From the NCBI GenBank assembly GCA_013180625.2, contig SNVD02003354.1, positions 112,102-176,101 of the forward strand: a stretch of 64,000 nucleotides of DNA, in the 5' to 3' direction. This DNA comes from Boswellia sacra (Eukaryota > Streptophyta > Magnoliopsida > Sapindales > Burseraceae). The notes beneath the pieces are model-generated. The model saw only the letters and a list, made by a program, of their open reading frames with translations. It had not been told where the DNA came from and searched no databases. A program made the translations under genes and the position numbers. Positions 1 through 11,980 of this stretch are shown here, piece by piece; within the stretch, counting starts at the first letter, position 1; every line of letters begins with the position of its first letter.

Positions 1-931
1 CATTTTTCTCTTTCAACATAAAATTAGGGGAAAAAAAGAGATATATAAACAGAATTTTTAATAAAATTTTATCTGCACTTATACTTTTATTTCAAGCTAA
101 CTTATTGATAATCAAATATAACTTTTGCGAAAATTATAATAAAATGATAATTTAAAGAAAATAAATATTTATCAAATGAAATCCCTTTTTTTCAATAGTT
201 TACATTGCAACTTCAATAATAAAATTAATGGTTATTAACTAATTTTTATAATTAAAAATAGAAGAAGCTTAAAATGTGATTGCTCTAGCATGTTTATATA
301 AGTTTTTTATGAAAGTAAAACTTAATCTTTATATAAAAGAGTAACTTTATAAAAATAGACAGATCCTTAAAAGAAAAAAAAGATACATTAGAGATGTTGA
401 AACCACAATACACCAAGAGTTCGGAAATTAGTTAATTTGATGCCAACAGTTTTTAAATTTTTATTACTGCAAGGCTTCTTTAAAGTTCTCTAAAGGCTTC
501 ATCAAATGCACCAAACCACTTAGGACTATTCTGCTTAAAGCTTAAACATTCTAAACAAAAAATCTGGAATTTTAATACTAATAAACATCACTCAAATAAA
601 TCAGTTTCTATTGTATTAGCAGCTTCACATTTTTTTTTGAGTACAAAGCAATGTCCTTTAACTAATGTTGATAGAGAAATGATGATCAAAGCACCAAGTG
701 CAAATATGATAAATTGTTTATGTAATAGTATATAGAAATCTCAATATCTCCCAACAAAACAATTTCCAAATAGGTAGATAGAAAATCTTAGAAAAGATTA
801 TTATGTCAAATCAAATGTATTATCAAAGAAACCAAAGGATAATCCTCATTTTCTAATCTTTAACTCTTAATAAACTAATGCTTATATTGATATTAAAAAT
901 ATATGGCTTTCATCACCTCCTTTGATGCAGT
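1..931. other. AT-rich DNA, no gene seen
   Basis: I see no open frame, RNA gene or element terminus here. The stretch is AT-rich with short homopolymer runs. Confidence 0.6.
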
Positions 932-1333
932 AAAATTTTTGGGATAGTAAATACTGACTTGAAGATGTTAACATAATTTTTTGATATAATAAATATGCTA
1001 AAGAGGTTGATTTGAATATTTAATTTATATGTATTATCGATGTCAGAGTACACAATCCTATATGATTTTAAAAAAAAATCAAAACTTGAAAAATCATGAT
1101 TTTAAAAGTAGCAATTTATTATAAGCATGATTTAAAAATTTTTGGGATAGTAAATACTGACTTGAAGATGTTAACATAATTTTTTGATATAATAAATATG
1201 CTAAAGAGGTTGATTTGAATATTTAATTTATATGTATTATCGATGTCAGAGTACACAATCCTATATGATTTTAAAAAAGAATCAAAACTTGAAAAATCAT
1301 GATTTTAAAAGTAGCAATTTATTATAAGCATGA
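932..1333. repeat. Two-copy tandem duplication, 203-bp period
   Basis: The segment 932-1130 is repeated almost without change at 1135-1333. The landmark GGGATAGTAAATACTGACTT begins at 941 and again at 1144, and both copies end in ATAAGCATGA. The unit is AT-rich and noncoding. High identity between copies suggests a young local duplication, or an assembly duplication. No terminal repeats mark it as a transposon. Confidence 0.9.
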
Positions 1334-2084
1334 AAGAGCTACAGCTTTCATGTGCACAATTACAATTCTATGTTGCTTATGTCGAGAGACTGAATTATAT
1401 TATGGTTTCAACCACATCTAATGAACATAGTTAAGCTTTTACAAGCAAAAAGACATTGCACAACATCTAATGCTCATTGTTCAATGATCTTCCTTGTTCA
1501 TGATATCCCATAAGACAACACACCTACACATGTTAAAGGCATTTAGAAATATGCATTCTATTGTAAACTGTTGAAAATGAATTTTCTTATAGTGATTAAA
1601 ATTAAAGCGATTAAATACATCCTTTAGGAACTAAAAGATAATCTAGACTTGAGAATTATATTTGAAAGAAAAATAGTGCAGCACGTGCTTTCTTAGGGTA
1701 GTTCATCCTAATTGGGAATGTGATTTGATCCAAAGTAAGGTTTAGAAGTCTAAACTCTAAAACCAAATATGTTTTGACTAAGATACAACTTAATTTAAAA
1801 GCTTAAGCTAGAAGAGAAAAACCTAAGAATAGTACTAACTCCTGTGACAGCCCTTTCACACATAAAATGAATAAACTAATCTAATATGAATCAAACTCAA
1901 ACTCACGCATAACATGGACTAAACCGGTCTAGGCCGAATCAAACTAAAACCTTACTTGTAACAAAAACTAAACTGGTTCTAGTAGAATCAAACTTGAACC
2001 CAATCATAAATAAACAAATAAAAAATTAATATACTACACTTTATGATACCATTAAATAGTAATATTATCAAGTTCTTATTTAAT
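1334..2084. other. AT-rich DNA, no gene seen
   Basis: No supported coding, RNA or repeat structure was found by eye. Confidence 0.5.
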
Positions 2085-2180
2085 AGCTTAAACTTTTAGA
2101 TTAAGTGGCATCTTAATATGGTATCAAAGTAAGAGGTCTCAAGTTGAAACCCCAAGCATGTGTGTGTATACATTTGTTAC
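2085..2180 (+). repeat. tRNA-like SINE or related repeat remnant
   Basis: The text has an A-box-like TAGATTAAGTGG near 2098 and a B-box-like CAAGTTGAAACC near 2142, spaced as in a tRNA-derived pol III promoter. The intervening TGGTATCAAAG also resembles the initiator-Met primer-site motif of copia/TRIM elements (TGGTATCAGAGC), so a TRIM or copia remnant is the alternative. No clear 3' tail or target duplication is visible. Confidence 0.35.
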
Positions 2181-5100
2181 CTTTTCTGTTGGTCATGCCC
2201 AAGTGTAATAGTCAGAGTGCAATTGACTTAAGCAAAAGTGAAGTTTCCATTTCATATCAATTTACACAATGTGCAAGATAATGGGTTTAGATCCCAAGTA
2301 TCATTTCGTACTGTAAGATTTTCACTGTTTAGTTTCCTGTATTGAAGATTTCCTCTTATTGTATGAAATTTATCGAAGGCAATGAAAATTAGCTAGGTCA
2401 TTCCAGCTTCTTGTCTTGACTTCCTTTCAGCCTTTAGGACTTTTTAATGGCTTTGGTGGATGAATAAGGCAAAATCTTTACGTTATAGTTATGTTGTTTT
2501 GGCTATTTTGTATGTGATTTGTAAGAAAGAGATTGTTATATTGTGGGACATTCATCTTCTAACTTCTCCTCTGGCTTCAATTTCAAAAAGTGTCTTAAGA
2601 AACTTTTTTCTCTTCATAAACTTAAGCGGGGAAGGAATTTTGAGTTAACTTTGATAGTTGGCTCTTGTATTTGTGGTATGTACTCACGAAACTATAATTA
2701 CAAGATTATATCCAAACCTAAAATATTTTTCCTTTATTATGATACAAAAAGCAACGTTATTCTTGTCTTCATAATTCTTGTCTTCATAAAAATTTAACAC
2801 AATTTGACATTGAAATTTACGCATGGGAGAAAGCAAGTCATAAAAAGACAGAAGTAGAAATGTTTAATACTTTGAAAGGGAAAAAGGAGAGGAAGGAGGG
2901 GGTTCTCATTATAACTTGAATCCTAAAACATATATTAAAAAATTTTTATTAGGAAATGACGAAACCATATCAAAAAATAAAAATTAAAATCTAAAATTGA
3001 TTCTGGAACATAATTCATTACGTGCATAATTCTAAACCAGTAATGATAGTCCTAAATGATAAATAGAATTTTCTTAATTAAATTTTATTGAAATCTCATT
3101 ATCATATGTGTTAATAGTAAAATCTGCAAAACAATTTCATTTACATCTGTTAATGGTATTTTTTGGGACCCTTTGTTAAAGGATTAAAATGCCCTCTCAA
3201 TTGAATTCAATGCCTCTCAAAGACCAAGTTATAGACCTTCAAAGCAATTTCATGACGATATAAAGATGCTGACAGATTAAAGTTTTTTCTCAAAGCTAAC
3301 CTTCAAGTCATTCTCCACCTAATTGAAAGTGCCAGCATCAAATTAATGACACCTAATTGAACCAGTCTGCAAACCAGAAAAATAGGTTTGCATCAGTTGA
3401 CTAAGTGGCAGCCTCCTCTCTTTTTCTCAAAATTAGGGCCTGAAAATACTTGGGAATTGTCTAAAAGGCCATATAGGCGCTTGAGATTGTGACACTTCAT
3501 ACTAATGGATGGCTAAGATCCATCACATAGGCCTATTTAAGCACATTTAACCTCCAAGGCAAAGGATTCCAATCTCATCCTTCTCCCTCTTATGGATCTC
3601 CTCTATAGAGCTCCCCCTCTCCTCCATCTCCATGATTCCCTTATCTCTCTAATAAGACCACTCTATCGTTGTGCTGTAGCTGTATTGCAACTACTGTGAG
3701 GACTCTGATGGCTGTTAAAGCAGAGAACCACCATTGGAGCTGTTAGAGCTAGTTCGAGAAGGAGAAGTCTAGTCATTCTCGTCCATCAGAGAGCTATCTC
3801 ACTACCACCCTGCACCGCCAGAAGCATGTCCCCTCATTAAAACATGTCCACATTGAACAATCAGTCCAGTGACTATCGCTCCACCAGACACCTACCACTC
3901 TGTAGGCTATCACTCTAACTATCATCTTCAATCAATATCCTTAGTCGTCTTTGAGTGCTTAGTCTGTCAATCTCAAACTCCAAACTACCACTCTCAGTCA
4001 TGAGTCTAATCCATTCAATCATCCAACATCAGTTATTTTCATTCATTCATCTCTAGTCAATCTCTTGGCATTAGAAGAGTTATTTTATTGTGCTATTTGC
4101 TACTATAATCTCAAGGGGTATTTTTATCTTTTCGCTATTACTTATTGCGATGTATACAACTCAATGTTAGCCCCTTTTTTGACATCAAATTACTTCTAAA
4201 GTGTAAAGGGGAAGGGGAAGGACAGTTGTTCAAGCACCTAAGCATATATCTTTTGAGTAAAACTAAGAATCCTTGAAATGACTTCTTAAATATCAAAACT
4301 TTAATTTACAAGTCTTGCTTCTTACCGAAAAGGGTATCAGTCAATTGGTTGTATCTAGCTTTAAATTTTTTTACATAGAAAGTGACCCAAAAATATAAAA
4401 TTAAGAATATCTTTTATTTATAAACATATAGCCGTAAATAAATATATACAGATAATTAATCTTACCCATAAAAGTAAAGAATCTTCTAAAAACGGTAGCT
4501 ATTATATGTTTAGATAAAAGTGCTACAGTATATGGTTTTACTACAAAAAAGGCTTAGTGTTATAAAATAACATTGGGACAATTTAGAATCTTTAAGAAAA
4601 GCCTAAAACTTGTCAAAGAATTCAAGATCAAAATTCAGCAGCTTTAGATTAAATTTTTTGACTCTTCATAATCTCCTGAAGGGGCTTATCAAATAACTTT
4701 ATAACTTTTGCAAACGCCAACCTACAAATATTAGAGTTTATATATACAACACGGGATGATAAGATTCCTAACCAACAAAGCTAGAAATGGACTCACAGTG
4801 CCATGCATATACTTATTCCTTTTCTGCCAAATGCATAAATTTGTTTGTGCAACTCTTTTCTCTAATATTTACACTTCATATAGCTCATCAAGAAGTTGCG
4901 GTTTTTTGCTTCTTAGTTTATGATGATCTCACCATTACTTCTTGAGAGGTTGTTTATAGATCATGCTAATCTAAGTTGATCATTGAAGTGATCAAATCCC
5001 AAATCTTTTTCTAAATCTTTTGAAATCTGGATAATCTTTGCATGAGCAATGCAAAGCGCAAGATATATATAACTCTCCCTCGAGCTACAAAGACAAGATC

Positions 5101-7506
5101 CATATCTTGATCGAGCTGAAGGCCCGAAGGTTGAGATTGGCATGGAGCTTTCTCTTAGTTGGATAAAAAATTATGAAGAAGTTCGACCATATGCAACTTG
5201 GCGTGAGTTATAACCCTAACCTAAACTTCATTAATTGAATATGTAGAACTTACAGGAACTAAAGATCCTGATAAGATGAATCAAGAAAAAATCTTGTTAC
5301 CTTCCGAAAGGATATCTAGTTTTCCTTCAATTCTCTGGCTAAGAATTCTCTATCTACTCTGATGAAGTTTTCACTACTCTTAAAAGAACTTTTAGATGTT
5401 CATGGTTCAAAGTTATACACACTAATAAAACCCAAAGTTAACCTTTTGGGTGCAAGCTAGTGTCAAAATCATAAATGCTCTTATAATTGTGATAGAGCCG
5501 GGACTAAGCCTCAAATTAAGTTTATTTATTCTAGACGTAAGAAATAAATTGTTAGTAAGGGGCAGATAGGGAATGAAGTTTTTGTTTTCTATTATTTTAG
5601 TTTTTTCCAATTAGCTGGAAGTTAGTTATTTTGTTACTGAGCTGGAAAGGAGGGAAGTTAGTTAGAGTATTAAGGAGAGGGAATGGAAGGGAGGGAAGGC
5701 TATCTAGAACCTGGAAAAACATACTTGAGCTGAGCTCATAGGAGGGCTGGCAGACCTCTCGAAAGTCTGCCTAGCCACCATATCAGAGTTGTATTGATTT
5801 TCTGTCTATGCAATTCCGGCTACTAATTCAGCATACCTCTAAATTTTTACTCTAAGCCTACTGATTTGTGTTCGTGTGTGTGTGTGTGAGTGGTGTGTGA
5901 GAAATTATTTTGTGTGGAACACATCAAATTGTAAGCATTTATGCATGAGATGGTGAGCATTTAATTTCGTTTTACAAAGAACAACATACAAGTACAAGAC
6001 TTCTATATAGGAAAACCAGTGTTCTCCCATTATGCTAATATTATTCCTTGAAGAAATAATACCACATAAGGGCACATTTTATTTTAATAGTTTCATGAGG
6101 TAGGAATTAGTATCAATGTGATGCATGCTTCCAAAAAAAGTAAAGTATATTTGTTGGCAAATTTCCAATCCAATAAGTAGCTTCTTCTTAGATTAGATCC
6201 TCTCTGGACTCTCATGTCTATGTCAGCATAGATGGGCGCCAAAGGGAATTTTGGATGTGGTAACTTTGCGGGGGTAAGAGAGAGAGAGAGAGAGAGAGGA
6301 CGATACCAACAACATTAAAGGAAGCACACTTTGGTATGCAGATGAGAAAGAGGGAAGCATACATGAAATACATACTCTTTCAACAAATTCAATGGAAATT
6401 AAAGATTTTATGTGTTTTCTATGCATGTAATTACAGTTTCTATCCTTTCATATGTTCATATCTGATCAAGGAAAGTTTTCTCTTAGATTACTTAACTGCC
6501 TTAGATTACTTAACTACCATTTTTCTCTCAATTACAAAAGGAAAAATATCATCTAATATGAGACATATTATGTCCTTTAATATCCTAGAAGCTGTTTGCT
6601 TATGCTATTAACCTATCTTATATAAAGTAGAGCACATAGCTCTTCCTTGTCTTTTATAAACAAGCTGATCTTCAACTTGATAATCGCATCCTTCTCTTAC
6701 AATTTTTATACTTTTAGACATCAATCTAACCTTTTCTAATCCTCCAATATAATATTTCACGGTAGCCTGTTTTTGTTTATACATACATCACATATTGTAA
6801 AATATACAAGATCCTCCACTTACCTGTTTTGGAAGGATAAAGATTCTCTCCCTTTTCTCTTATAGTTAAACTTTTAAGAATCTCTCGAAAAGAATCAATT
6901 TTAACTTCACTTAGAATATTATTAGCAAGTTAGGGTGGCATCAAGAGCTTAGTCATATAAAAACATTTCATACACATTTTAAGTACCAAAAGCTTTCTTT
7001 AACGAGTGAATTGCAACCCTCACTTCAAGAAGCCCTATATTATTTTACGAAAGCATATTCATTAAAATGTAACTCTTGTTTGTTAGTATAATACTAAAAG
7101 CAGATTCCAAGCATTGTATTTCATGTTGGAGGAGAATATACAAAGACTTTTAGATTGTAAATATATGGAAAACTTTAAAACTTCTAGAATTGGAATATCC
7201 CATGAGCTATACACAGGGCCATATAGAATCAAACTTCCATTACTGCACATAGCAACATACACAAATATATTGTTGAATAATAGAGGCAAAGGTACAAAAA
7301 GCTAAGTAGGGCAATAACAAGATAGAAGATGCAGTATATAACTAGTTCATCAATAGAATGGAATTGTCCTAGAGCAAAGTGAGCAACAAACATCGATATA
7401 TACCTAGCTTCCTATGGCAAAACAAGACAAGAACAGACACAAAGCCAGGGTTTAAAATAACTAGAAAGGATCATTGAGTGGTAGCAAACAATTATATATC
7501 AAACTT
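2181..7506. other. AT-rich intergenic DNA, no gene supported
   Basis: Only short chance frames occur. A GT microsatellite lies near 5874-5888 and a GA microsatellite at about 6276-6299. Text around 5620-5830 looks like it could belong to a decayed LTR, but I found no matching termini. Short frames at 4961-5143 and 6336-6611 show no family resemblance. If the MADS gene at 8.1 kb is complete, this region would be part of its long first intron, but I see no K-domain exon here. Confidence 0.45.
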
Positions 7507-7575
7507 TCATGGGATTCTACTCTCCAAATTGACAACCGAAGCCATATAATACGGCTCACTCTCAGTCTCTGCACC
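7507..7575 (-). CDS. Possible orphan 3' exon near the MADS exon
   Basis: On the minus strand an acceptor-like CTGCAG at 7576-7581 is followed by an open 22-codon stretch ending ...NLESRIP and a TGA at 7507-7509. It is acidic and then ends at a stop, as small C-terminal exons of MIKC genes often do. It lies in the same orientation as the MADS exon, 0.5 kb downstream. The intervening 0.5 kb cannot hold the I, K and middle exons, so this is either chance or a remnant of a deleted gene. The call rests only on frame and splice-site appearance. Confidence 0.15.
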   Translation of the reverse strand, partial: GAETESEPYYMASVVNLESRIP

Positions 7576-7632
7576 CTGCAGCTACTGATATAGATAGATA
7601 GGTCAAGCTAATAGCAGCATCACATGAGAGAT

Positions 7633-7779
7633 ATGCTACACTACAGCAGCTGTACCCATCCAGCCACGATTTTGGTAAAAGAAGTTGGAAATCATGTAAA
7701 AGAAGTTGTAAATGAAACCAAAAAAAAAAATGTTGTAAAAAAAGCAGTTGTAGCCATACAGCTGCTGTACTTTAGCCAA
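7633..7779. mobile_element. MITE, family A copy 1 (about 147 bp)
   Basis: The ends form an inverted repeat: GCTACACTACAGCAGCTGTA on the left (from 7635), and the complement of GGCTAAAGTACAGCAGCTGT on the right (to about 7777). The inside is A-rich with repeated GTAAAAGAAGTTG. A related, diverged element lies at 49780-50006. The short frame across it is not a gene. Confidence 0.6.
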
Positions 7780-8059
7780 ATCCTCATGTTCATGATAATA
7801 TCTTAATCATGTAATGTGAAACTAATTTCATCATATCCCTTAAAGTCTCCTCTCTCGCCGTGGACCATAAATTAATCTTGTTAATCCATTGTTTTTGACG
7901 AACAATCCTAATCAATATATACAGCAAGTCTATCCTCTATCTGACGCCAGCACAAAACCGTTGCTAAATGCAATGAATTAACAAACAAAATGACTGCTAC
8001 GTTCAATTAATATCAGAAAGAGTAATAAATGAGAGAGAGACGGAGAAAGAGTAAGAAAC

Positions 8060-8241
8060 CTTGAGCTGGAGTATTCAAAGAGCTTTCCTGTTGCGGAAAA
8101 GCCTAACACTGCTATTTCAGCATCACAAAGAGTTGAAAGCTCATGAGCCTTCTTCAAAAGCCCTCTCCTTCTCTTTGAGAAAGTAACTTGCCTCGCCGTC
8201 GGATTGTCGATCTTCTTGATCGGAATCTTTTGCCGTGTCAT
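8060..8241 (-). CDS. MADS-box transcription factor, exon 1 (SVP/AGL24-like)
   Basis: Reading leftwards from ATG 8241-8239, 60 codons encode a full MADS domain. It starts [13 protein letters not shown], carries the core [18 protein letters not shown], and ends KLFEYSSS. These are the DNA-contact helix and first beta strands of a type II (MIKC) MADS protein. The MTRxKIxIKKID start and [13 protein letters not shown] end are typical of the SHORT VEGETATIVE PHASE/AGL24/JOINTLESS clade, which regulates flowering time and meristem identity from the nucleus. The exon ends CTCAAG before a GT donor at 8059-8058, the usual MIKC exon-1 position. I cannot find exon 2 or any K-domain exon in the 8 kb downstream. 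The gene therefore has a first intron running past the left edge, or it is a truncated duplicate. The frame itself is intact. Confidence 0.85.
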
Positions 8242-8980
8242 TTTCCCAAGAAAAGCTAGACAACCCTTCAAAGCAAACCAACCAAAGCTTCAGCCAAATG
8301 GTACAGAGGCTTCGTACTTGCATGAAAATATAGAGAAACAAGATGCTAAAAATGCAGAATGATACTTAAACAAACATTAAGCTTCGGAGAAGTGTGTTTG
8401 ATAGCTTGTGGGTTTACAACACAAGCTCAAACTGTGAGATTTAAAAAACAAAAATCGTTTTTTAAGAAAAACAAATAAAAACAAAAACAAAAATCCCATT
8501 TGTTCATTAAGGGATAAATCAAGTTTCAGTGGCATATGTGAAAGAGTTGTACAGCACATGATGAGGAAGCTTGAAGAGGCAAATGCAGATTGCAGAGAAA
8601 TCTGGCATGCCAAAATCAGAAAAAAAGGTAGGAAAAAAAAATATATATATATATATATAAATGGATTCGTTAAAAAGGAGAATTAAAAAAAAAAAGATAG
8701 AGAATAATTAAAGAGAGAATCTGGATTAACAAGCCCTAGATATATATAGGTAAAAAAGAGAAAAAAACAAATATTCCAGGATGTGAAAAATTAGCTAAAG
8801 AAGAAAAGAATAAAAACCTGCCAAGCCAATCTAAGCCAATCTAAGCCAACCCAATTTGGATAAAAAACGGAGAGGAAGCTTTATGGATATCTGATCTCTA
8901 TCAAGTCTCACCTTTGTTTTTGTATTGTCGTTTTTAGTGTTGTTGACACTTGACAGACTGGCTAAACGCAAAGCTACCAA
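8242..8980 (-). promoter_or_regulatory. Likely 5' leader and proximal promoter of the MADS exon
   Basis: This is the stretch directly upstream of the MADS start codon on the minus strand. It holds pyrimidine-rich leader-like sequence (minus strand) and an AT microsatellite near 8642-8660. No CArG box or TATA box could be assigned with confidence. The call rests on position only. Confidence 0.3.
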
Positions 8981-11980
8981 TGGAGTTTGGACAGAGAAGA
9001 AAAACTGGAAAGATTTTTGAGAGGTTAGAGGTTGAGTTCCTTCAGCTAAAAAGGGAAGACCTGTGATGTGTTCAAATAAATAAATAAATCACCCAATGGA
9101 TAGAAAGGCTCTGCATCTGCTGTTGCAGTTCCTGCTGGTCTAAAAATGATTACAAGGAATTTTTTCAATTTATTTTATATTTCGGTGAACAATTTCCGTC
9201 TTCGTTAATTAGAATAATATAAGAATTATAATTCATCTATAATTAAAATTTTATATAATTTAAATTAATAAAATATTATTAAATAAATAATTATTATATT
9301 ATTTAATTTAATATCTCTTATATATTTTATTTTTTATTTATCTAATAATAATTTGCTACCTCAAATTATATAAAAAATAATTATTATAAAAGAGTTATAA
9401 ATATAACATTGTCACATTAATTAAGCCATTGAATTTAATAAGCTACATATTTTTTACATCATAATAAATTAAATCCATAAATAGGAAATATTTAATTTAT
9501 GTAAACTTAATTTGGTAATAATTTTATCTTGTTTTTGTTTTTAAATAATTTTAAAATAAAAATATTTATTTAAAATATCACATATTTAAATGTAATAGAT
9601 TTTCAAAATAACATTTAAAAACATAATTCAATAACATTTTTTTAAAATAATATTTTTCTTTGCAATGGAAATGATATACAAATTTTGATTTCAAAACTTT
9701 TGTCTTAATCGATATAAACGGATTGATTGACTTAATCAGATTAAAAATAAATAATTTGATTTAATTTTAATATATATGTTAAAATTGAATTTGAGATATA
9801 AGAGAATAGTTTATTTATTATTATATAAATATAGTAATATTACATTTATCAAATTTGTATATAAAATTAATATAACATCACTTGTTCAATATCACATAAT
9901 TTAATAATATTTATCAAATTAAAATCTCATATTAATTTTTTATTTACTTGATATTATATTAATTTTATATATAAATTTTATAAATAGACTTTGTATTGAT
10001 ATTAGGTCGAAGTTTTAAAAAGAATTGTTAAATTATATTTTTTAAAAAGAAAAGAAAATAAATTATTGAAGAGTTTTGTTACGTTTTCTTTTCTTTTCAA
10101 CTCTTTGCTTTTTAAGGAATTTGTTTCCAAAACTGAAAAGAAGAAACGTTTTCCATATTTAAATATACGGTAGATTGTGAATCCGTACAGGGGGCCCATG
10201 TGATTGGTCAGTTACTGCGCGATATTATGACACATTTGTACCCTCGTACCAATCTTGTCCACGCATATCACTCTCTTCCATATCCTATCGCCCCATCCAT
10301 AAATATTTTATTTTATTATTCTTGTCTATGTGGTTTATCTTTCCCAAGTGTACAAAAAAATATATTTTAAAAAACTTTTTAAATTTTTATCATTTAAAAA
10401 ATCTTTACCAAATATCAATAAAAAAATTACAAATTATTTTTAATTTCAATTAGAACATTATCGATGGTTATTAAAATAACCTAAACGCGAGATAAGTTTG
10501 GGTACATAATGCAACACCGTGTACCTAATCTCCAAGCGCCTAGAGCGGTTATGCGTCCAATCCTTTTCCGCTAAATAGCTATAACAATATGGGTATATGT
10601 TACACTCAACAGCCTAGGATTTGTCTAATTTTTATCATCGTAGAAAAAAAAAATCTATCAATATACATCTACATTAATTGAACAAAAATATAAACATTCA
10701 TAAAGCATCTTAGTTGCTTGTAAAATCTTGATAAGAATTTTTAAAATAAGAATTTTCAAGTGAAATATATATTTATTGAACAAAAAACGTTTTGATACAA
10801 ATACTTTTAATACACGTTATCATTAATCTATTTTGATATAATACTATGAACAAATACACAAAAATATCTATATTAAAATTATATTTCATTAATTATTATG
10901 TAAATGTGCGAAAATCAATTTGAGTGTAAGATAAGAAGTAATGATACTCTTCTGAAATTTTAATTCCAAATGACTTAACAAGAAATGCAACATTACTAGT
11001 CATTTATTGTATCATCCTATGATCTATATAATAAACAACACTTTACTTATTAAATCATTTGCAATGAGATTTCGGAAAAAACTTTGAGAAGGGTATTATT
11101 ACTCGTATAATATGTATTGGATAAATATATATCCAATTAATGAAAACCAGTATCTTGTACATAGTTTTTGCTGATCTAATGTATATGCGTGGGGGCAGAC
11201 TACAAATTAGGTACGGGGACCCAAGTAGGTGGGGAGTAAGTAGTAGCCTAACCTTAATTGTGGATAGTATGATAGTCTCCAAATGTGGTTTTTGGACCAT
11301 CCATCTTGAGCACGACAATATTTCTATAAGAAGATCAGAGAGGTGTGATGAGACACTGATAAAGTCGTATCAATAATTATCTTTAACAACGTTTAAGAGT
11401 TTGGACCACAACCACTAATGTCTAACATTACCAATTTTATGGTTATGACGTGCCTTTGCTGCTACTTCTCTGAAATCAATTAATGTTGTACAAAGCCATC
11501 AGTAAGGATGGCAATAAAGCCCAATCCATTAAATAAAAATTTGTAAAGAAGATCCATTTTACATACCATGAGATGTTAAAAATTAATAATAAATTTTGTA
11601 TTATAAGTTATTCAATAATTTTGAATTTACTTTGTTTTATATGATTTTTTTTTTCCTTTGTATATAGTCGATTTACCAATGATAAAATTATATTTAATGA
11701 AATATATTAACAAGAGTTGATGATAAAAGAGGTCTGCCACACTTTTCGAAGTCAAGTCAGGGCGACTATTGGGACTTTGACATGACTTTACGGGAGAGAC
11801 GTGAAATCTACCTTATTTATGTATGATTTTACAAACCCCAAAAAAAAAAAGAAAAAAGGAACGGCTAGAGCCAATCTAAAACTAGGAAAAATAACAGTAG
11901 CAATTAGTTCATTAATATCCAACCTACCCGAAACTCGATTTAGGATTACACTTTTTTAAGGGGTACTTTGACCTGTGGAC
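8981..11980. other. AT-rich intergenic DNA, no gene seen
   Basis: Very AT-rich with no supported coding frame. The frames at 10002-10199 and 11055-11376 are short and resemble nothing I know. Confidence 0.5.

Noticed and set aside
4961..5143. 60-codon minus-strand frame as a possible MADS downstream exon
   Set aside because: No resemblance to I, K or C regions of SVP-type proteins.
5620..5840. Text resembling a decayed LTR (GGAGGGAAGTTAGTTAG ... CTGTCTATGCAATTCCGG)
   Set aside because: No matching terminal TG...CA pair, primer site or second copy in the window.
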